Positions 31,973-41,600 of a DNA stretch of 50,567 bases are shown piece after piece. Numbering within the stretch: position 1 is the stretch's first letter; each line of letters begins with the position of its first letter. Source of the stretch: Streptacidiphilus jiangxiensis (GTDB lineage Bacteria; Actinomycetota; Actinomycetes; Streptomycetales; Streptomycetaceae); contig NZ_FOAZ01000037.1 in NCBI RefSeq assembly GCF_900109465.1, forward strand, positions 1-50,567, in the 5' to 3' direction. A model generated the notes under the pieces. That model did no database searches. It was given only the letters and a program-made list of their open reading frames with translations, and had not been told where the DNA came from. Both the position numbers and the translations under genes were made by a program.

Positions 31973-34900
31973 CTATACCTTGCCATGGGCCTGGTCCCCG
32001 ATCCGCATCGGACTCGTCACAGCGGTGCCGTCGGGGGTGAGTTGCGCGGCGGGTTGCCCGGCGGGTCGCACGGTGAGCTGCGCGGTCAGTTCGGCCGCCA
32101 GGGGCGTCCCGGCGCCGGTCAGCGCGTCCGCGACGCGGCGCCGGACGGCCTCCGGCTGCTCCACGGCCACGTCGCGGACGAAGGCGAGCAGCGTCTCGCG
32201 CTCCCCGGCGCCGTGGTCCAGCCGGGCCCGCAGCCACCCGCCGACCTGTGCGGCGGCCTCAGGGCGGCGCTGCAGGTACTCGCGGACCAGCCGGGCGGCC
32301 GCCGCCCGCGCGTGGGGCGCGGGCGTCCCGCCGAGGGCCCGCAGCACGGCGGCCGCCTCCTCCCCCGGTTCGTGCAGCCGTCCGGCGTAGCCGGACAGCA
32401 CCAGCGCGGGATGGCTGTCCAGCGCGGGTGCGAGCGCGGCGGCTCCGAGCAGCGGGTCGCCCGCCAGGTAGCGGGTGACGGCACCGCGCAGATGCCGGGC
32501 CCGTCCGACCGGGTCGCGCACCAGCGCGCTGTAGGCCGCGCCGTGCAGGGCCTCCTCGTCCGCTCGCCCGAGCAGCGCCTCCGCCGCGAGTCGCACCAGT
32601 GTCCGCTCGGCCGGCGCACCCTCGGCGGCGTGCCGGGCCACCAGCGGCAGCACCGTCGCCGCGGCGACGTGCCGCTCGGGCCGCGGGTCGTGCGCCCAGC
32701 GGTCCACGGCCCGGCACAGCGCGGACGGCTCCCTCTCGGCCAGCGCCCGCAGCAGCGCGTCCGCACCCGGATGCGCGACGTCGACCAGCCCCTCCACCAG
32801 CTCGTCCAGCGCCACGTGCCGGTGGGCGAAGAGCATCTCCGCGGCGACCCCGCTCACCGCCTCGTCGGCGAGCCACCGGCACAACGGGGGCAGCACCGCG
32901 CCCGGGTCCTGCCCGATCAGTTCCCCGAGCAGCCGACCGGGCTCCTCCACTCCGGCGCGCGCCAGCACCCGCAGCACGTCGAGGCGCGCCTCGACGGTCA
33001 GTGGCAGCCGCCGCCAGAAGTCCCAGGGGACGGCCGGCCCCGGTTCCCGGAAGAGCACCGGGCCGGTGTTGGCGGCATAGACGATCCGCGCCGCCAGGGC
33101 GCGCAGCAGCGGCGCGTAGGCGGCGGCGTCCGGAAGGCGTTCGAGGGTCTCGGTGAGCAGACGACGGGCCCACCAGTGGGCGTCCGTGCCCGGCGCGGCC
33201 GCGTCCGGGCCGTCCAGGCGCAGGACGAGACGGCTCAGCAGCGACTCCAGGGCCGGCGGGTCGCTCTCCCCCAGCTCGAGCAGGGCCTGCCGGACGACGG
33301 GGCTGCGCCAGCGCGGCACGCCACCCCCCTGCGGCCGTCCCGCCACCGGGACCGGTGGTGCCCACCCCACCGGCCCGCCGCGCCGGTGGGCACCGATCGG
33401 CCGTGAGGCGGGCCCCTCCCCCGCCCCGGAGCCGTCGGCGAGGATCATGGTCAACGCGGCCGGGAGGTCGAGGTGGAAGCCCTGCAGCCGGTCGGCCAGC
33501 GCGCCGGAGGCGAACCGGTAGCCGGTCCCCGCCGCGACGAACAGCCCCTCACCGAGGACGGCCTGCGCCCACCCCTCGGCCCACGGGAACAGCTCGTCGA
33601 ACTCCCCGACGGTGAGTCCGCCGTCCGGGGCGCCCAGCATCCGCCGGGCCGCCTCGTGGCAGCGCCCGGCCACCCGCACCGCGAGCCGCCGCAGGGCGCC
33701 CGGGGCAGGCGCGGCGAGGCGCTCGGCGATCCGCAGGCAGGCGAGGTCCAGCCCGGCCTGGAGCAACTCCGGCCGGGTCAGCGTCCGGGCGCGGGGCAGC
33801 GCGAGCACCGGCTGCGCGGCCCGGACCTCGCCGAGCAGTCGCAGCGCGACCGGATCGCCCGTCGCCACCAGCGCGGCGACGCCCGGCTCCGGACGCCCCT
33901 CCACCGCCGCGCCACCCTGCAGGGCCAGCGTCCGGGCCGCGCCCGGATCCAGCGGGCCGAGCAGGTGACAGCCCTGGACGTCGTCCGGGTCGAGGGCGGC
34001 GCCCATTCCCTCCCAGAACTCGGGCAGGCAGCCCACCAGCAGCCGGCACTCCGTCCCCCGCAACCGGCGCACGGTCTCCGTGCACCAGCCGCGCCAGCGG
34101 GCCAGCAGCTGCGGCGGGGCCTCCTCCGGCGCGTCCAGCACGACCAACAGAGGGCGCCGGACCGTCGCCGCGACCCGCGCGACCTGACCCGCGAGCGGCG
34201 GCGGTGCCGGATGGCGCAGCAGGGTGTGCACGCGGGCGAGCGCGCGGTCCGCGGCGTCGAGCACGCTGGCGTCACCGGCGGCCAGGTCCGCGCCGCGCAG
34301 CCAGAGCGTCGGCAGCCGGTAGGCGGCGCGGGTGCGGTGCAGGGCCAGTGCGGCCAGCTCGGTGGTGCGGCCGGAGCCCGACTCGCCGACGACCGCAAGC
34401 ACCGGCCGCACCGGATCCCAGCCCCGCGCGGCCTCGACCAGCCCGTCCGCGCGCGGCACCCGCCGCGCGACCGCCTCCGTCGCGGCGGGGTCGATCCCGG
34501 CCGCCGTGAGCTCCAGCACTCCGGCCGGATTGAGCGCGCGGCCGTGGGCCGGAACGGTCTCCGCGTTGCGGGCCAGCAGGTCCGCGAGCACGGGCTCCGC
34601 GGCGACGGCACCCAGTCGGACGGCCAGCACGGCGCCCCGCCGACGGCTGCGCAGCGCGGCCGTCGCCACGCCGACGGCCGCGCCGGTCTCCGCGTCCACG
34701 ACGGGCCCGCCCGCGGCCTGGACCGGCAGCCCGTACGGCGCCTGTTCCAGGCCAAGTTGCCACACGTCCGGCACCAGCCAGAACCGCTCGGACGCCTCGT
34801 ACCGCGCGGTGACCAGCCCCGTGACCGCCCCTTGCAGGGCGCCTCCCGGCCCCGGCACGGCCACGAGGCGCGTGCCCGCGCCGTCCGCCAGCGCCCAGGG

Positions 34901-35236
34901 CCCTCCGGGCGGCACGGCGGCCCGCAGCAGCGCGAGGCCCTGCGCGGGCAGCGGCACGATCCCGTCCGCGCGGACCCGCAGGGAACTGCCGTCCGGGTAC
35001 GCGAGCAGCACGCTCGCGAGGCCGTCGACGACCTCGTGCGCGGTCACCAGCGTGCCGTCCCGGTCGACCCCGAAGGCGAGCCCCCGCGGCGTTCCCCGTG
35101 AATCCCCGACGCGCACCAGCCCAGGCCCCACCGCGCCGCCCTTCCGCCGTGCGGCGCGCACCCACGCACCACCCGCCGGAAGGCTGCCCACCGTTTGCGG
35201 CGGCCTGCCCCGTCCCCTTCCGTCCGCCCCGCACAC
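31973..35236 (-). CDS. Large trypsin-fold / P-loop / helical-repeat protein with degenerate catalytic sites
   Basis: The 1087-residue protein begins with a trypsin-like fold (about 35-210). The His loop VTAHEV is kept (H67). The Asp position is G100 (QGLALLR instead of D-LALLR). The Ser position is A175 (AAGGPV instead of a GDSGGP-type loop). A P-loop domain follows: GESGSGRTT (284-292) has Arg instead of the Walker A Lys, and the Walker B strand is LLVVLDAP (D368). The rest (about 500-1087) is Leu/Ala-rich and helical, resembling HEAT or TPR repeats. This is a STAND-like layout. The start is uncertain: GTG 35236 is the longest, and GTG 35191 is also possible. Similar genes sit between truB and ribF in other Streptomyces (from memory); their role is unknown. 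Confidence 0.8.
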   Translation of the reverse strand: MCGADGRGRGRPPQTVGSLPAGGAWVRAARRKGGAVGPGLVRVGDSRGTPRGLAFGVDRDGTLVTAHEVVDGLASVLLAYPDGSSLRVRADGIVPLPAQGLALLRAAVPPGGPWALADGAGTRLVAVPGPGGALQGAVTGLVTARYEASERFWLVPDVWQLGLEQAPYGLPVQAAGGPVVDAETGAAVGVATAALRSRRRGAVLAVRLGAVAAEPVLADLLARNAETVPAHGRALNPAGVLELTAAGIDPAATEAVARRVPRADGLVEAARGWDPVRPVLAVVGESGSGRTTELAALALHRTRAAYRLPTLWLRGADLAAGDASVLDAADRALARVHTLLRHPAPPPLAGQVARVAATVRRPLLVVLDAPEEAPPQLLARWRGWCTETVRRLRGTECRLLVGCLPEFWEGMGAALDPDDVQGCHLLGPLDPGAARTLALQGGAAVEGRPEPGVAALVATGDPVALRLLGEVRAAQPVLALPRARTLTRPELLQAGLDLACLRIAERLAAPAPGALRRLAVRVAGRCHEAARRMLGAPDGGLTVGEFDELFPWAEGWAQAVLGEGLFVAAGTGYRFASGALADRLQGFHLDLPAALTMILADGSGAGEGPASRPIGAHRRGGPVGWAPPVPVAGRPQGGGVPRWRSPVVRQALLELGESDPPALESLLSRLVLRLDGPDAAAPGTDAHWWARRLLTETLERLPDAAAYAPLLRALAARIVYAANTGPVLFREPGPAVPWDFWRRLPLTVEARLDVLRVLARAGVEEPGRLLGELIGQDPGAVLPPLCRWLADEAVSGVAAEMLFAHRHVALDELVEGLVDVAHPGADALLRALAEREPSALCRAVDRWAHDPRPERHVAAATVLPLVARHAAEGAPAERTLVRLAAEALLGRADEEALHGAAYSALVRDPVGRARHLRGAVTRYLAGDPLLGAAALAPALDSHPALVLSGYAGRLHEPGEEAAAVLRALGGTPAPHARAAAARLVREYLQRRPEAAAQVGGWLRARLDHGAGERETLLAFVRDVAVEQPEAVRRRVADALTGAGTPLAAELTAQLTVRPAGQPAAQLTPDGTAVTSPMRIGDQAHGKV

Positions 35237-35281
35237 GCTTCGCGCGCTCGCCCGATGGAGTGGAGGACGTTTCGCAGAGGC

Positions 35282-35415
35282 GCAGTTGCAAGCGTCAGGG
35301 GCGCCGGGAACTGCGCGAGAAACCCACCTGTGCGGATGGCCCTGTTACTGGGGGACCATCTGGCTCGGGTGGCTTGTCGCGCAGTTCCCCGCGCCCCTGA
35401 AGGTGTTGCAACTGC
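35282..35415. repeat. Intergenic hairpin repeat, copy 1
   Basis: An outer 10-bp inverted repeat (GCAGTTGCAA 35282-35291, TTGCAACTGC 35406-35415) encloses 24-base arms (35295-35318 and 35377-35400) that pair with one mismatch. The loop carries GCGGATGGCCCTGT, also present in copy 2 at 44.9 kb. The core is the GGGAACTGCGCGA/TCGCGCAGTTCCC family that is common between Streptomyces genes. The 254-base gap holding it, between truB and the large P-loop gene, contains no gene. Confidence 0.85.
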
Positions 35416-35490
35416 CTGCGGGTCCTGGCGGATCCGACTCGCGCCCCACGCGGCGGAGCCGCACATGTCGGAGCCCCGCGCCCCTGAGGG

Positions 35491-36399
35491 TCAGACGAAG
35501 ACGGCGACAGACTTCGCCTTGCCGCCCTGCTCCTCGATCAGCGCCAGGAACCGACCCTCCGGGTCGAAGACCGCGATCGGCTCGCTCAGGCCCATCCCGG
35601 GGCCGTCGATGCGGACGCCGGTCGCGATCAGGCGGGCCTGCTTCTCGTCCACGTCCCAGCGGGGGAACGCGGCAGCCGCGGCAGCCGCGATGGGGAGCAC
35701 CTTCTCCGTGAAGGCGTCCTCCAACTCCTCCAGGGTGTAGGCCAGGTCGAGCCCGTACGCGCCCACGCGGGTCCGCCGCAGTGCGGTGAGGTGGCCGCCG
35801 ACACCCAGGTCGGCACCCAGGTCGCGCGCGAGAGCGCGGATGTACGTGCCGGAGGAGCAATCCACCGTCACGTCCAGGTCCACGACCGCCGTGCCGTCCT
35901 CCGCGACGGCGTCGCGGCGTGCGTGGACCTCGAAGCGGGAGACGGTCACAGGGCGGGAGGGCAGCTCGAACTCCTCGCCCTCGCGCACCCGCGCGTACGA
36001 GCGCTTGCCGTCGATCTTGATCGCGCTGACGCTCGACGGGACCTGGAGGATCGCGCCGGTCAGCTTCGCGACGCCCGCGGCGACCGCCGCGTCGGTGACC
36101 GCGTCCGCCGCAGTCGACGCGGTGACCTCGCCCTCGGCGTCGTCGGTGATCGTCGTCTGGCCGAGGCGGATCGTCGCCTCGTAGGTCTTCGTCGTCAGCG
36201 CCAGGTGGCCCAGCAGGCGCGTGGCCTTCTCGCTGCCGACGACCAGGACGCCCGTCGCCATCGGGTCCAGCGTGCCGGCGTGGCCGACCTTGCGGGTGCC
36301 GGCCAGGCGCCGGATGCGGGCGACGACGGTGTGGGAGGTGATCCCGGCCGGCTTGTCGACGATGACCAGACCGTCGGGGCCGATGCCCTTGCGCTTCAC
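35491..36399 (-). CDS. truB: tRNA pseudouridine(55) synthase
   Basis: TruB makes pseudouridine 55 in the T-loop of tRNAs. The catalytic Asp is D45 in the signature GHAGTLDPMATG. Other family stretches are KTYEATIRLG, SAIKIDGKRSYARAR-like and CSSGTYIRALARDLG. A PUA-like actinobacterial C-terminal extension ends in KAKSVAVFV. The GTG at 36399 gives 302 residues. The ribosome site is weak, and the start lies only 16 bases after the DHH gene, so translation may depend on coupling. The open frame upstream into the DHH gene is a shadow. Confidence 0.95.
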   Translation of the reverse strand: MKRKGIGPDGLVIVDKPAGITSHTVVARIRRLAGTRKVGHAGTLDPMATGVLVVGSEKATRLLGHLALTTKTYEATIRLGQTTITDDAEGEVTASTAADAVTDAAVAAGVAKLTGAILQVPSSVSAIKIDGKRSYARVREGEEFELPSRPVTVSRFEVHARRDAVAEDGTAVVDLDVTVDCSSGTYIRALARDLGADLGVGGHLTALRRTRVGAYGLDLAYTLEELEDAFTEKVLPIAAAAAAAFPRWDVDEKQARLIATGVRIDGPGMGLSEPIAVFDPEGRFLALIEEQGGKAKSVAVFV

Positions 36400-36415
36400 G
36401 AGGGGGTTTCGTCTT

Positions 36416-37513
36416 TCAGTCAGTGGGTGGGACGGGCAGCGCGTCCAGCGCGCTGCGGAAGGCGGCCACCGTCGCCGGGACGCCCAGGTGGGAGGTGAAG
36501 CCCGCCGCGTAGGCGTGGCCACCGCCGCCGAGCGCGCCGCAGGCCGCGGCGACGTCCACGGCGCCCTTGGCGCGCGAGGAGCCGCGCAGGCTGCCGTCCG
36601 GGTCCTCCTTGAGCACCAGGGCGACCTCGGCCTCGGCGGCCTTGCGGACCACGTCGATCAGGCCCTCGATCTGCTCCGGCGGGACGCCGTGCGCGAGCAG
36701 GTCGGCCCAGGGCACCCACGTCCACACCAGTCCGCGGCCGCCCGCGGCGGCGGGCTCCAGCTCGGCGCGCTCCAGCGCGGCGGCGAGGACCTTGAGGAAG
36801 CCGAAGGACTGCGTGTCCCACAGCTGCCGGGAGATCGTGTCGTGCCGGACGCCCGCGGCCAGCAGGCGGGAGGCGAACTCGTGGGTGGCCGGCGTGGTCG
36901 CCGAGTAGCGGAAGGAGCCGGTGTCGCTGGCGACGCCCGCGTACAGGCAGGTGGCGATCGGCTCGTCCAACGGGACGCCGAGGCGCCGCAGCAGCTCGTC
37001 CACCAGGACGGCGGTCGCGGGCGCCAGCGGGTCGATCAGACTGCGGGTGCCGAAGCCGGCGTTGGAGGTGTGATGGTCGACGACGACCAGCTCGCGGGCG
37101 GCCAGCGCCTTGTCCAGCAGCAGGCCGAGCCGCCGCGCGTCGGAGACGTCGAAGCTGATCATCAGCTCCGGCCGTTCGGGCACGTCCGCGACGGGGACGA
37201 TGAGCTCCTGGCCGGGCAGGAAGGAGAGCGAGGCCGGTACGACCTGCGGGTCGTCACCGAAGGAGACGCGGACGTCGACGCCGCGCTGCCGCAGCGCCAG
37301 GCCGACCGCGAGCGCGGAGCCGAGCGCGTCACCGTCGGGCATCACATGGGCCACCAGGTCGACGGAGGAGGCGGCGCCGATCGCGTCGAGCACCACCTGC
37401 CAGTCCGCCTCGCTCGGCCGCCGCAACTCGGCGCGCGGAGCGGGCAACCCGGGGACCGGAACGCCCACCACAGCGGTGGGCGTCCCGGTCACGTGGTCCG
37501 GCCGGCCGGGCAC
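36416..37513 (-). CDS. DHH-family phosphoesterase (NrnA-like oligoribonuclease / pAp phosphatase)
   Basis: This 365-residue DHH/DHHA1 phosphoesterase probably degrades short RNAs and hydrolyses pAp to AMP. Manganese-binding motifs are HVMPDGDALGS (H56, D60, D62), FDVSD (D122), VVDHHTS (146-148) and GVASDTGSF (D197). The DHHA1 domain carries GGGGHAYAAGF (329-339). The GTG start lies two bases beyond the rbfA stop, with GAGGACGAG as ribosome site. Its position between rbfA and truB is conserved in many bacteria. The N-terminal 30 residues are Pro/Val-rich and probably disordered. Confidence 0.93.
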   Translation of the reverse strand: MPGRPDHVTGTPTAVVGVPVPGLPAPRAELRRPSEADWQVVLDAIGAASSVDLVAHVMPDGDALGSALAVGLALRQRGVDVRVSFGDDPQVVPASLSFLPGQELIVPVADVPERPELMISFDVSDARRLGLLLDKALAARELVVVDHHTSNAGFGTRSLIDPLAPATAVLVDELLRRLGVPLDEPIATCLYAGVASDTGSFRYSATTPATHEFASRLLAAGVRHDTISRQLWDTQSFGFLKVLAAALERAELEPAAAGGRGLVWTWVPWADLLAHGVPPEQIEGLIDVVRKAAEAEVALVLKEDPDGSLRGSSRAKGAVDVAAACGALGGGGHAYAAGFTSHLGVPATVAAFRSALDALPVPPTD

Positions 37514-37515
37514 GA

Positions 37516-37986
37516 CTACTCGTCCTCTGCCTCGTCGTCGGCCTCGCCGTCGACGTCGTCATCGTGCTCGCCGGGCTTGCGGTACGGGTCGGCCTCACCG
37601 GCGAAGGTCTTGCCGACCGCGACGCTGCGCACCTCGGCGTCCTGCGCCGCCGCCTTGACGAGCAGGTCGTCCAGGTGACGGGCGGTGTCCGGGATGGCGT
37701 CCATGACGAAGGTCAGGGTCGGGGTGAACCGGACCCCGGTCTCGCGCCCGACGGTGGAGCGCAGGATGCCCTTGGCGCTCTCCAGCGCGGCGGCCGAGGC
37801 CTCGCGCTCGGTCTCGTCGCCGTGGACGGTGTAGAAGACGGTGGCCTCACGCAGGTCACCGGTCACGCGGGCGTCGGTGATGGTGACGAACCCGAGGCGG
37901 GGATCCTTGATCCGCCGCTGGAGCGTCTCCGCGACGACCACCCGGATGCGGTCTGCGAGCTTGCGCGCCCTCGCGGTGTCGGTCAC
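37516..37986 (-). CDS. rbfA: 30S ribosome-binding factor RbfA
   Basis: RbfA helps mature the 5' end of 16S rRNA in the 30S subunit. The KH-like fold motifs are visible: ARKLADRIRVVVAETLQRR, DPRLGFVTITDARVTGDL and TPTLTFVMD. The 156-residue protein has an acidic tail (DDDVDGEADDEAEDE), as often in actinobacteria. GTG 37986 follows GAGGAGG at four bases. It is 77 bases downstream of the DUF503 gene and almost touches the DHH gene. Confidence 0.95.
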   Translation of the reverse strand: MTDTARARKLADRIRVVVAETLQRRIKDPRLGFVTITDARVTGDLREATVFYTVHGDETEREASAAALESAKGILRSTVGRETGVRFTPTLTFVMDAIPDTARHLDDLLVKAAAQDAEVRSVAVGKTFAGEADPYRKPGEHDDDVDGEADDEAEDE

Positions 37987-38063
37987 TGGTCCTCCTCGTG
38001 CTGGTGGGCACCGTGGGAACGGTACCCGCAGACGCCCTCCTTGGGGCGCCCTGTCCGATTGTC

Positions 38064-38360
38064 CTACTCGTCCTCGTCATCGCGAAGCCTGCGCCTCGCC
38101 GACAGCAACTGCACCTCGGGTCGCCCCGACACCAGTCGCTCACAGCTGTCCAGGATCTCGACGACGTAGGACGCCTCGCCCGAAACGACCGCGAGGCCGA
38201 TCTCGGCCCGGCGGTGCAGATCCTGGTTTCCGGTCTCCGCAGCGCACACGCTGTACTTGCGCTGCAGTTCGGCCACGATGGGCCGGACGATCGACCGCTT
38301 CTCCTTGAGGGAGTGAATATCACCCAGAAGCAGATCGAACGAAAGTGTTCCCACGAACAT
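38064..38360 (-). CDS. DUF503 (YlxP-like) protein
   Basis: YlxP-family proteins are small ferredoxin-fold proteins found between infB and rbfA in Gram-positive operons. Their function is not settled; a role in ribosome biogenesis is suggested by context. The 98-residue chain has the conserved GTLSFDLLLGD start and HSLKEKRSIVRPIVAELQRKY helix. The ATG at 38360 has no strong ribosome site. The longer frame to 38420 adds codons with no family similarity. The acidic end RRLRDDEDE is short. Confidence 0.9.
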   Translation of the reverse strand: MFVGTLSFDLLLGDIHSLKEKRSIVRPIVAELQRKYSVCAAETGNQDLHRRAEIGLAVVSGEASYVVEILDSCERLVSGRPEVQLLSARRRLRDDEDE

Positions 38361-38433
38361 GTGTGACAGGTCACGCCGACCTGTGAGGCCTCGGGGACTG
38401 GTGAGAACTGCTGACCTCACCGTACCGAGCGAG

Positions 38434-38477
38434 GAGGGGGCCGGTCGACGGAATTGCTCCCGTCTCCCGGCCCCCTC
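38434..38477 (-). terminator. Hairpin downstream of infB
   Basis: Arms GAGGGGGCCGG (38434-38444) and CCGGCCCCCTC (38467-38477) pair perfectly. An inner GACGG/CCGTC helix extends the stem across a small internal loop. A second hairpin (CGCCGACC/GGTCGGCG, about 38530-38556) lies nearer the infB stop. They may terminate or attenuate transcription before DUF503-rbfA. The rest of the 245-base gap (38361-38605) has no gene. Confidence 0.75.
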
Positions 38478-38605
38478 TTCTACCTCAGAGACATTGCGGG
38501 CTTTGCCTCGCCTCCGCTTCGGGCGGGTGCCGCCGACCTCGTTCCTCGGTCGGCGACCCCCACCCTGCGCTACGACTCGGCGCGCCCTTCAGGGCCTCAC
38601 GAGCC

Positions 38606-41600
38606 TTACGAGCGCGGCTTCTCGCGCATCTCGTAGGTCTCGATGGTGTCCTCGACCTTGATGTCGTTGAACGACCCCAGGGTGACACCGGCCTCGAAGC
38701 CCTCGCGGACCTCGGTCGCGTCGTCCTTGAAGCGGCGCAGACCCTCGATGGTGAGGTTCTCCGCCACGACCTTGCCGTCGCGGATGAGGCGGGCCTTGGC
38801 GTTGCGGCGCAGCAGGCCCTCGCGGACCAGCACACCGGCGATGTTGCCGAACTTGGAGGAGCGGAAGACCTCGCGGATCTCCGCGGAGCCGAGGCGCACC
38901 TCCTCGTACTCCGGCTTGAGCAGGCCCTTGAGCGCCGCCTCGATCTCCTCGATCGCCTGGTAGATGACCGAGTAGTAGCGGATGTCGACGCCCTCGCGGT
39001 CGGCGGCCGTGCGGGCACGACCCTCCGCCCGGACGTTGAAGCCGAGGATGATCGCGTCGGAGCCCATGGCCAGGTCGACGTCGGACTCGGTGATCGCACC
39101 CACACCGCGGTGCAGGATGCGGAGCTCGACCTCCTCGCCCACGTCCAGCTTGAGCAGCGCGTCCTCCAGGGCCTCCACGGAACCGGAGACGTCACCCTTG
39201 ATGATGAGGTTCAGGTTCTGGATGCCGCCGGCGGCGATCGCCTTGTCCAGGTCCTCGAGCGAGACGCGGACCGGACGACGCGCGAACATGGCGTTGCGGT
39301 CGCGGGCCGAGCGCTTCTCGGCGATCTGGCGGGCGGTGCGGTCCTCGTCGACGACGATGAAGCTGTCGCCGGCGCGGGGCACGGAGGTGAGACCGAGCAG
39401 CAGGACCGGACGCGAGGGACCGGCCTCCTGCAGGTTGTTGCCGTTCTCGTCGAGCATGGCGCGGACGCGGCCGTAGCTGTCACCGACGACGATCGAGTCA
39501 CCGACGCGGAGGGTACCGCGCTGGACGAGCAGCGTCGCCATGGCGCCGCGGCCCTTGTCCAGGTGGGCCTCGATCGCGATGCCCTGAGCGTCCTGCTCCG
39601 GGTTCGCGCGCAGGTCCAGGCTGGCGTCCGCGGTCAGGACCACGGCCTCCAGCAGGGAGTCGATGTTCAGACCCTGGCGGGCGGAGATGTCGACGAACAT
39701 GGTGTCGCCGCCGTACTCCTCGGCCACCAGACCGAACTCGGTCAGCTGACCGCGGACCTTGACCGGGTCCGCACCCTCGACGTCGATCTTGTTGACCGCG
39801 ACGACGATCGGGACACCGGCGGCCTTGGCGTGGTTGAGCGCCTCGACCGTCTGCGGCATGACACCGTCGTTGGCCGCGACCACCAGGATCGCGATGTCGG
39901 TGGACTTGGCACCACGGGCACGCATGGCGGTGAACGCCTCGTGACCCGGGGTGTCCAGGAACGTGATCGCACGCTCCTCGCCGTTGACGTCCGTGACGAC
40001 CTGGTAGGCACCGATGTGCTGGGTGATGCCACCGGCCTCGCCCGCGACCACGTTGGTCTTGCGGATGGCGTCGAGCAGGCGGGTCTTACCGTGGTCGACG
40101 TGACCCATGACGGTCACGACCGGCGGACGCGGACGCAGGTCGTCCTCGTCGCCCTCGTTCTCGCCGAAGTCGATGTCGAAGGACTCGAGCAGCTCGCGGT
40201 CCTCGTCGTCACGGCTGACGATCTCGAGCGTGAAGCCCATCTCGCCGGCGAGCAGCTGCAGCGTCTCGTCGGAGACCGACTGGGTCGCGGTGACCATCTC
40301 GCCGAGGTTGAACATCACGGAGACGAGCGCGGCCGGGTTGGCGTTGATCTTGTCCGCGAAGTCCGTCAGCGACGCGCCACGCGAAAGGCGCACGGTCTCG
40401 CCGTGGCCCTTCGGCAGCATCACGCCACCGATGGACGGGGCCTGCATGGCCTCGTACTCCTGGCGCTTCGCACGCTTCGACTTACGGCCACGGGCCGGAC
40501 GGCCACCGGGGCCACGGCCGAAGGCACCCTGCGTGCCGCCACGGGCACCCGGGCCACCGGGACGACCGCCGAAGCCACCGCCACCCGCCGGACGGGCACC
40601 GAAGCCACCGCCACCGCCGCCGCCACCCGGACGGGGGCCGCCGAAGCCGCCACCAGCCGGACGGGAGCCCGGACCGGCCGGACGACCCTGGAAGCCGGGA
40701 CGCGCGCCACCGGCGCCGCCACCCGGACGGGCACCCGGACCACCCGGACGCGCACCGGGACCACCCGGACGCGGACCGGCCGGACGCTGCGGCATCATGC
40801 CCGGGTTCGGGCGCGGCATGCCGCTCGGGGTCGGACGCGGGCCCTGCGGACGCGGCATCCCACCGGGAGCGGGAGCACCGCCCGGACGCGGGGCACGCTC
40901 GTCGCGGGCACCACCCGGGGCACCCGGACGCGGAGCGCCACCGGGACGCGGACCGCGCTCACCGGGGCCGCCGTCGCGAGCCGGACGCGGGGCACGCTCG
41001 TCGCGGGCGCCACCCGGGGCACCCGGACGCGGAGCGCCACCGGGACGCGGGCCACGCTCACCGGGGCCGCCGTCGCGGGCGCCCGGACCGGCCGGACGCG
41101 GCGCGCCCGGACGGGCCATGCCGGTGTTGCTGGACGTGAAGGGGTTGTTGCCCGGACGGGGACCGGCCGGACGAGCACCCGGCTGAGCCGGACGCGGGGC
41201 ACCCGGACGCGGCGCGTTGCCGGCCGGACGCGGGGCGGCCGGAGCCGCGGGGGCCTCAGCCGCCGGGGCCGGGGCCGAGAACTCCGCAGCCGGCGCGGCC
41301 GGACGCGGAGCAGCCGGACGCGGGCCCGGGGTGGCGGCCGCGGGACGCGGCGCCGCGGGCGCGGCCGGTGCAGCAGCCGGCGCGGCGGGGGCCGCGGCGG
41401 CGGGCTTGGGAGCACCCGGCTTGGGAGCCATGGGTGCGGCCGGGCGCGGGGCACCCGGCTTCGGGCCGGCACCAGCCGGCTTGGGCGCGGCGGACTTCGC
41501 CGGCGCGGACTTGGCGGCGGAACCGCCACCGAACGCAAGCTCGAGCTTGCGGACAACAGGCGCCTCGATGGTCGACGACGCCGAACGGACGAACTCACCG

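Noticed and set aside
40882..41079. CRISPR-like repeat array
   Set aside because: The repeats are contiguous, in frame inside infB and have no spacers.
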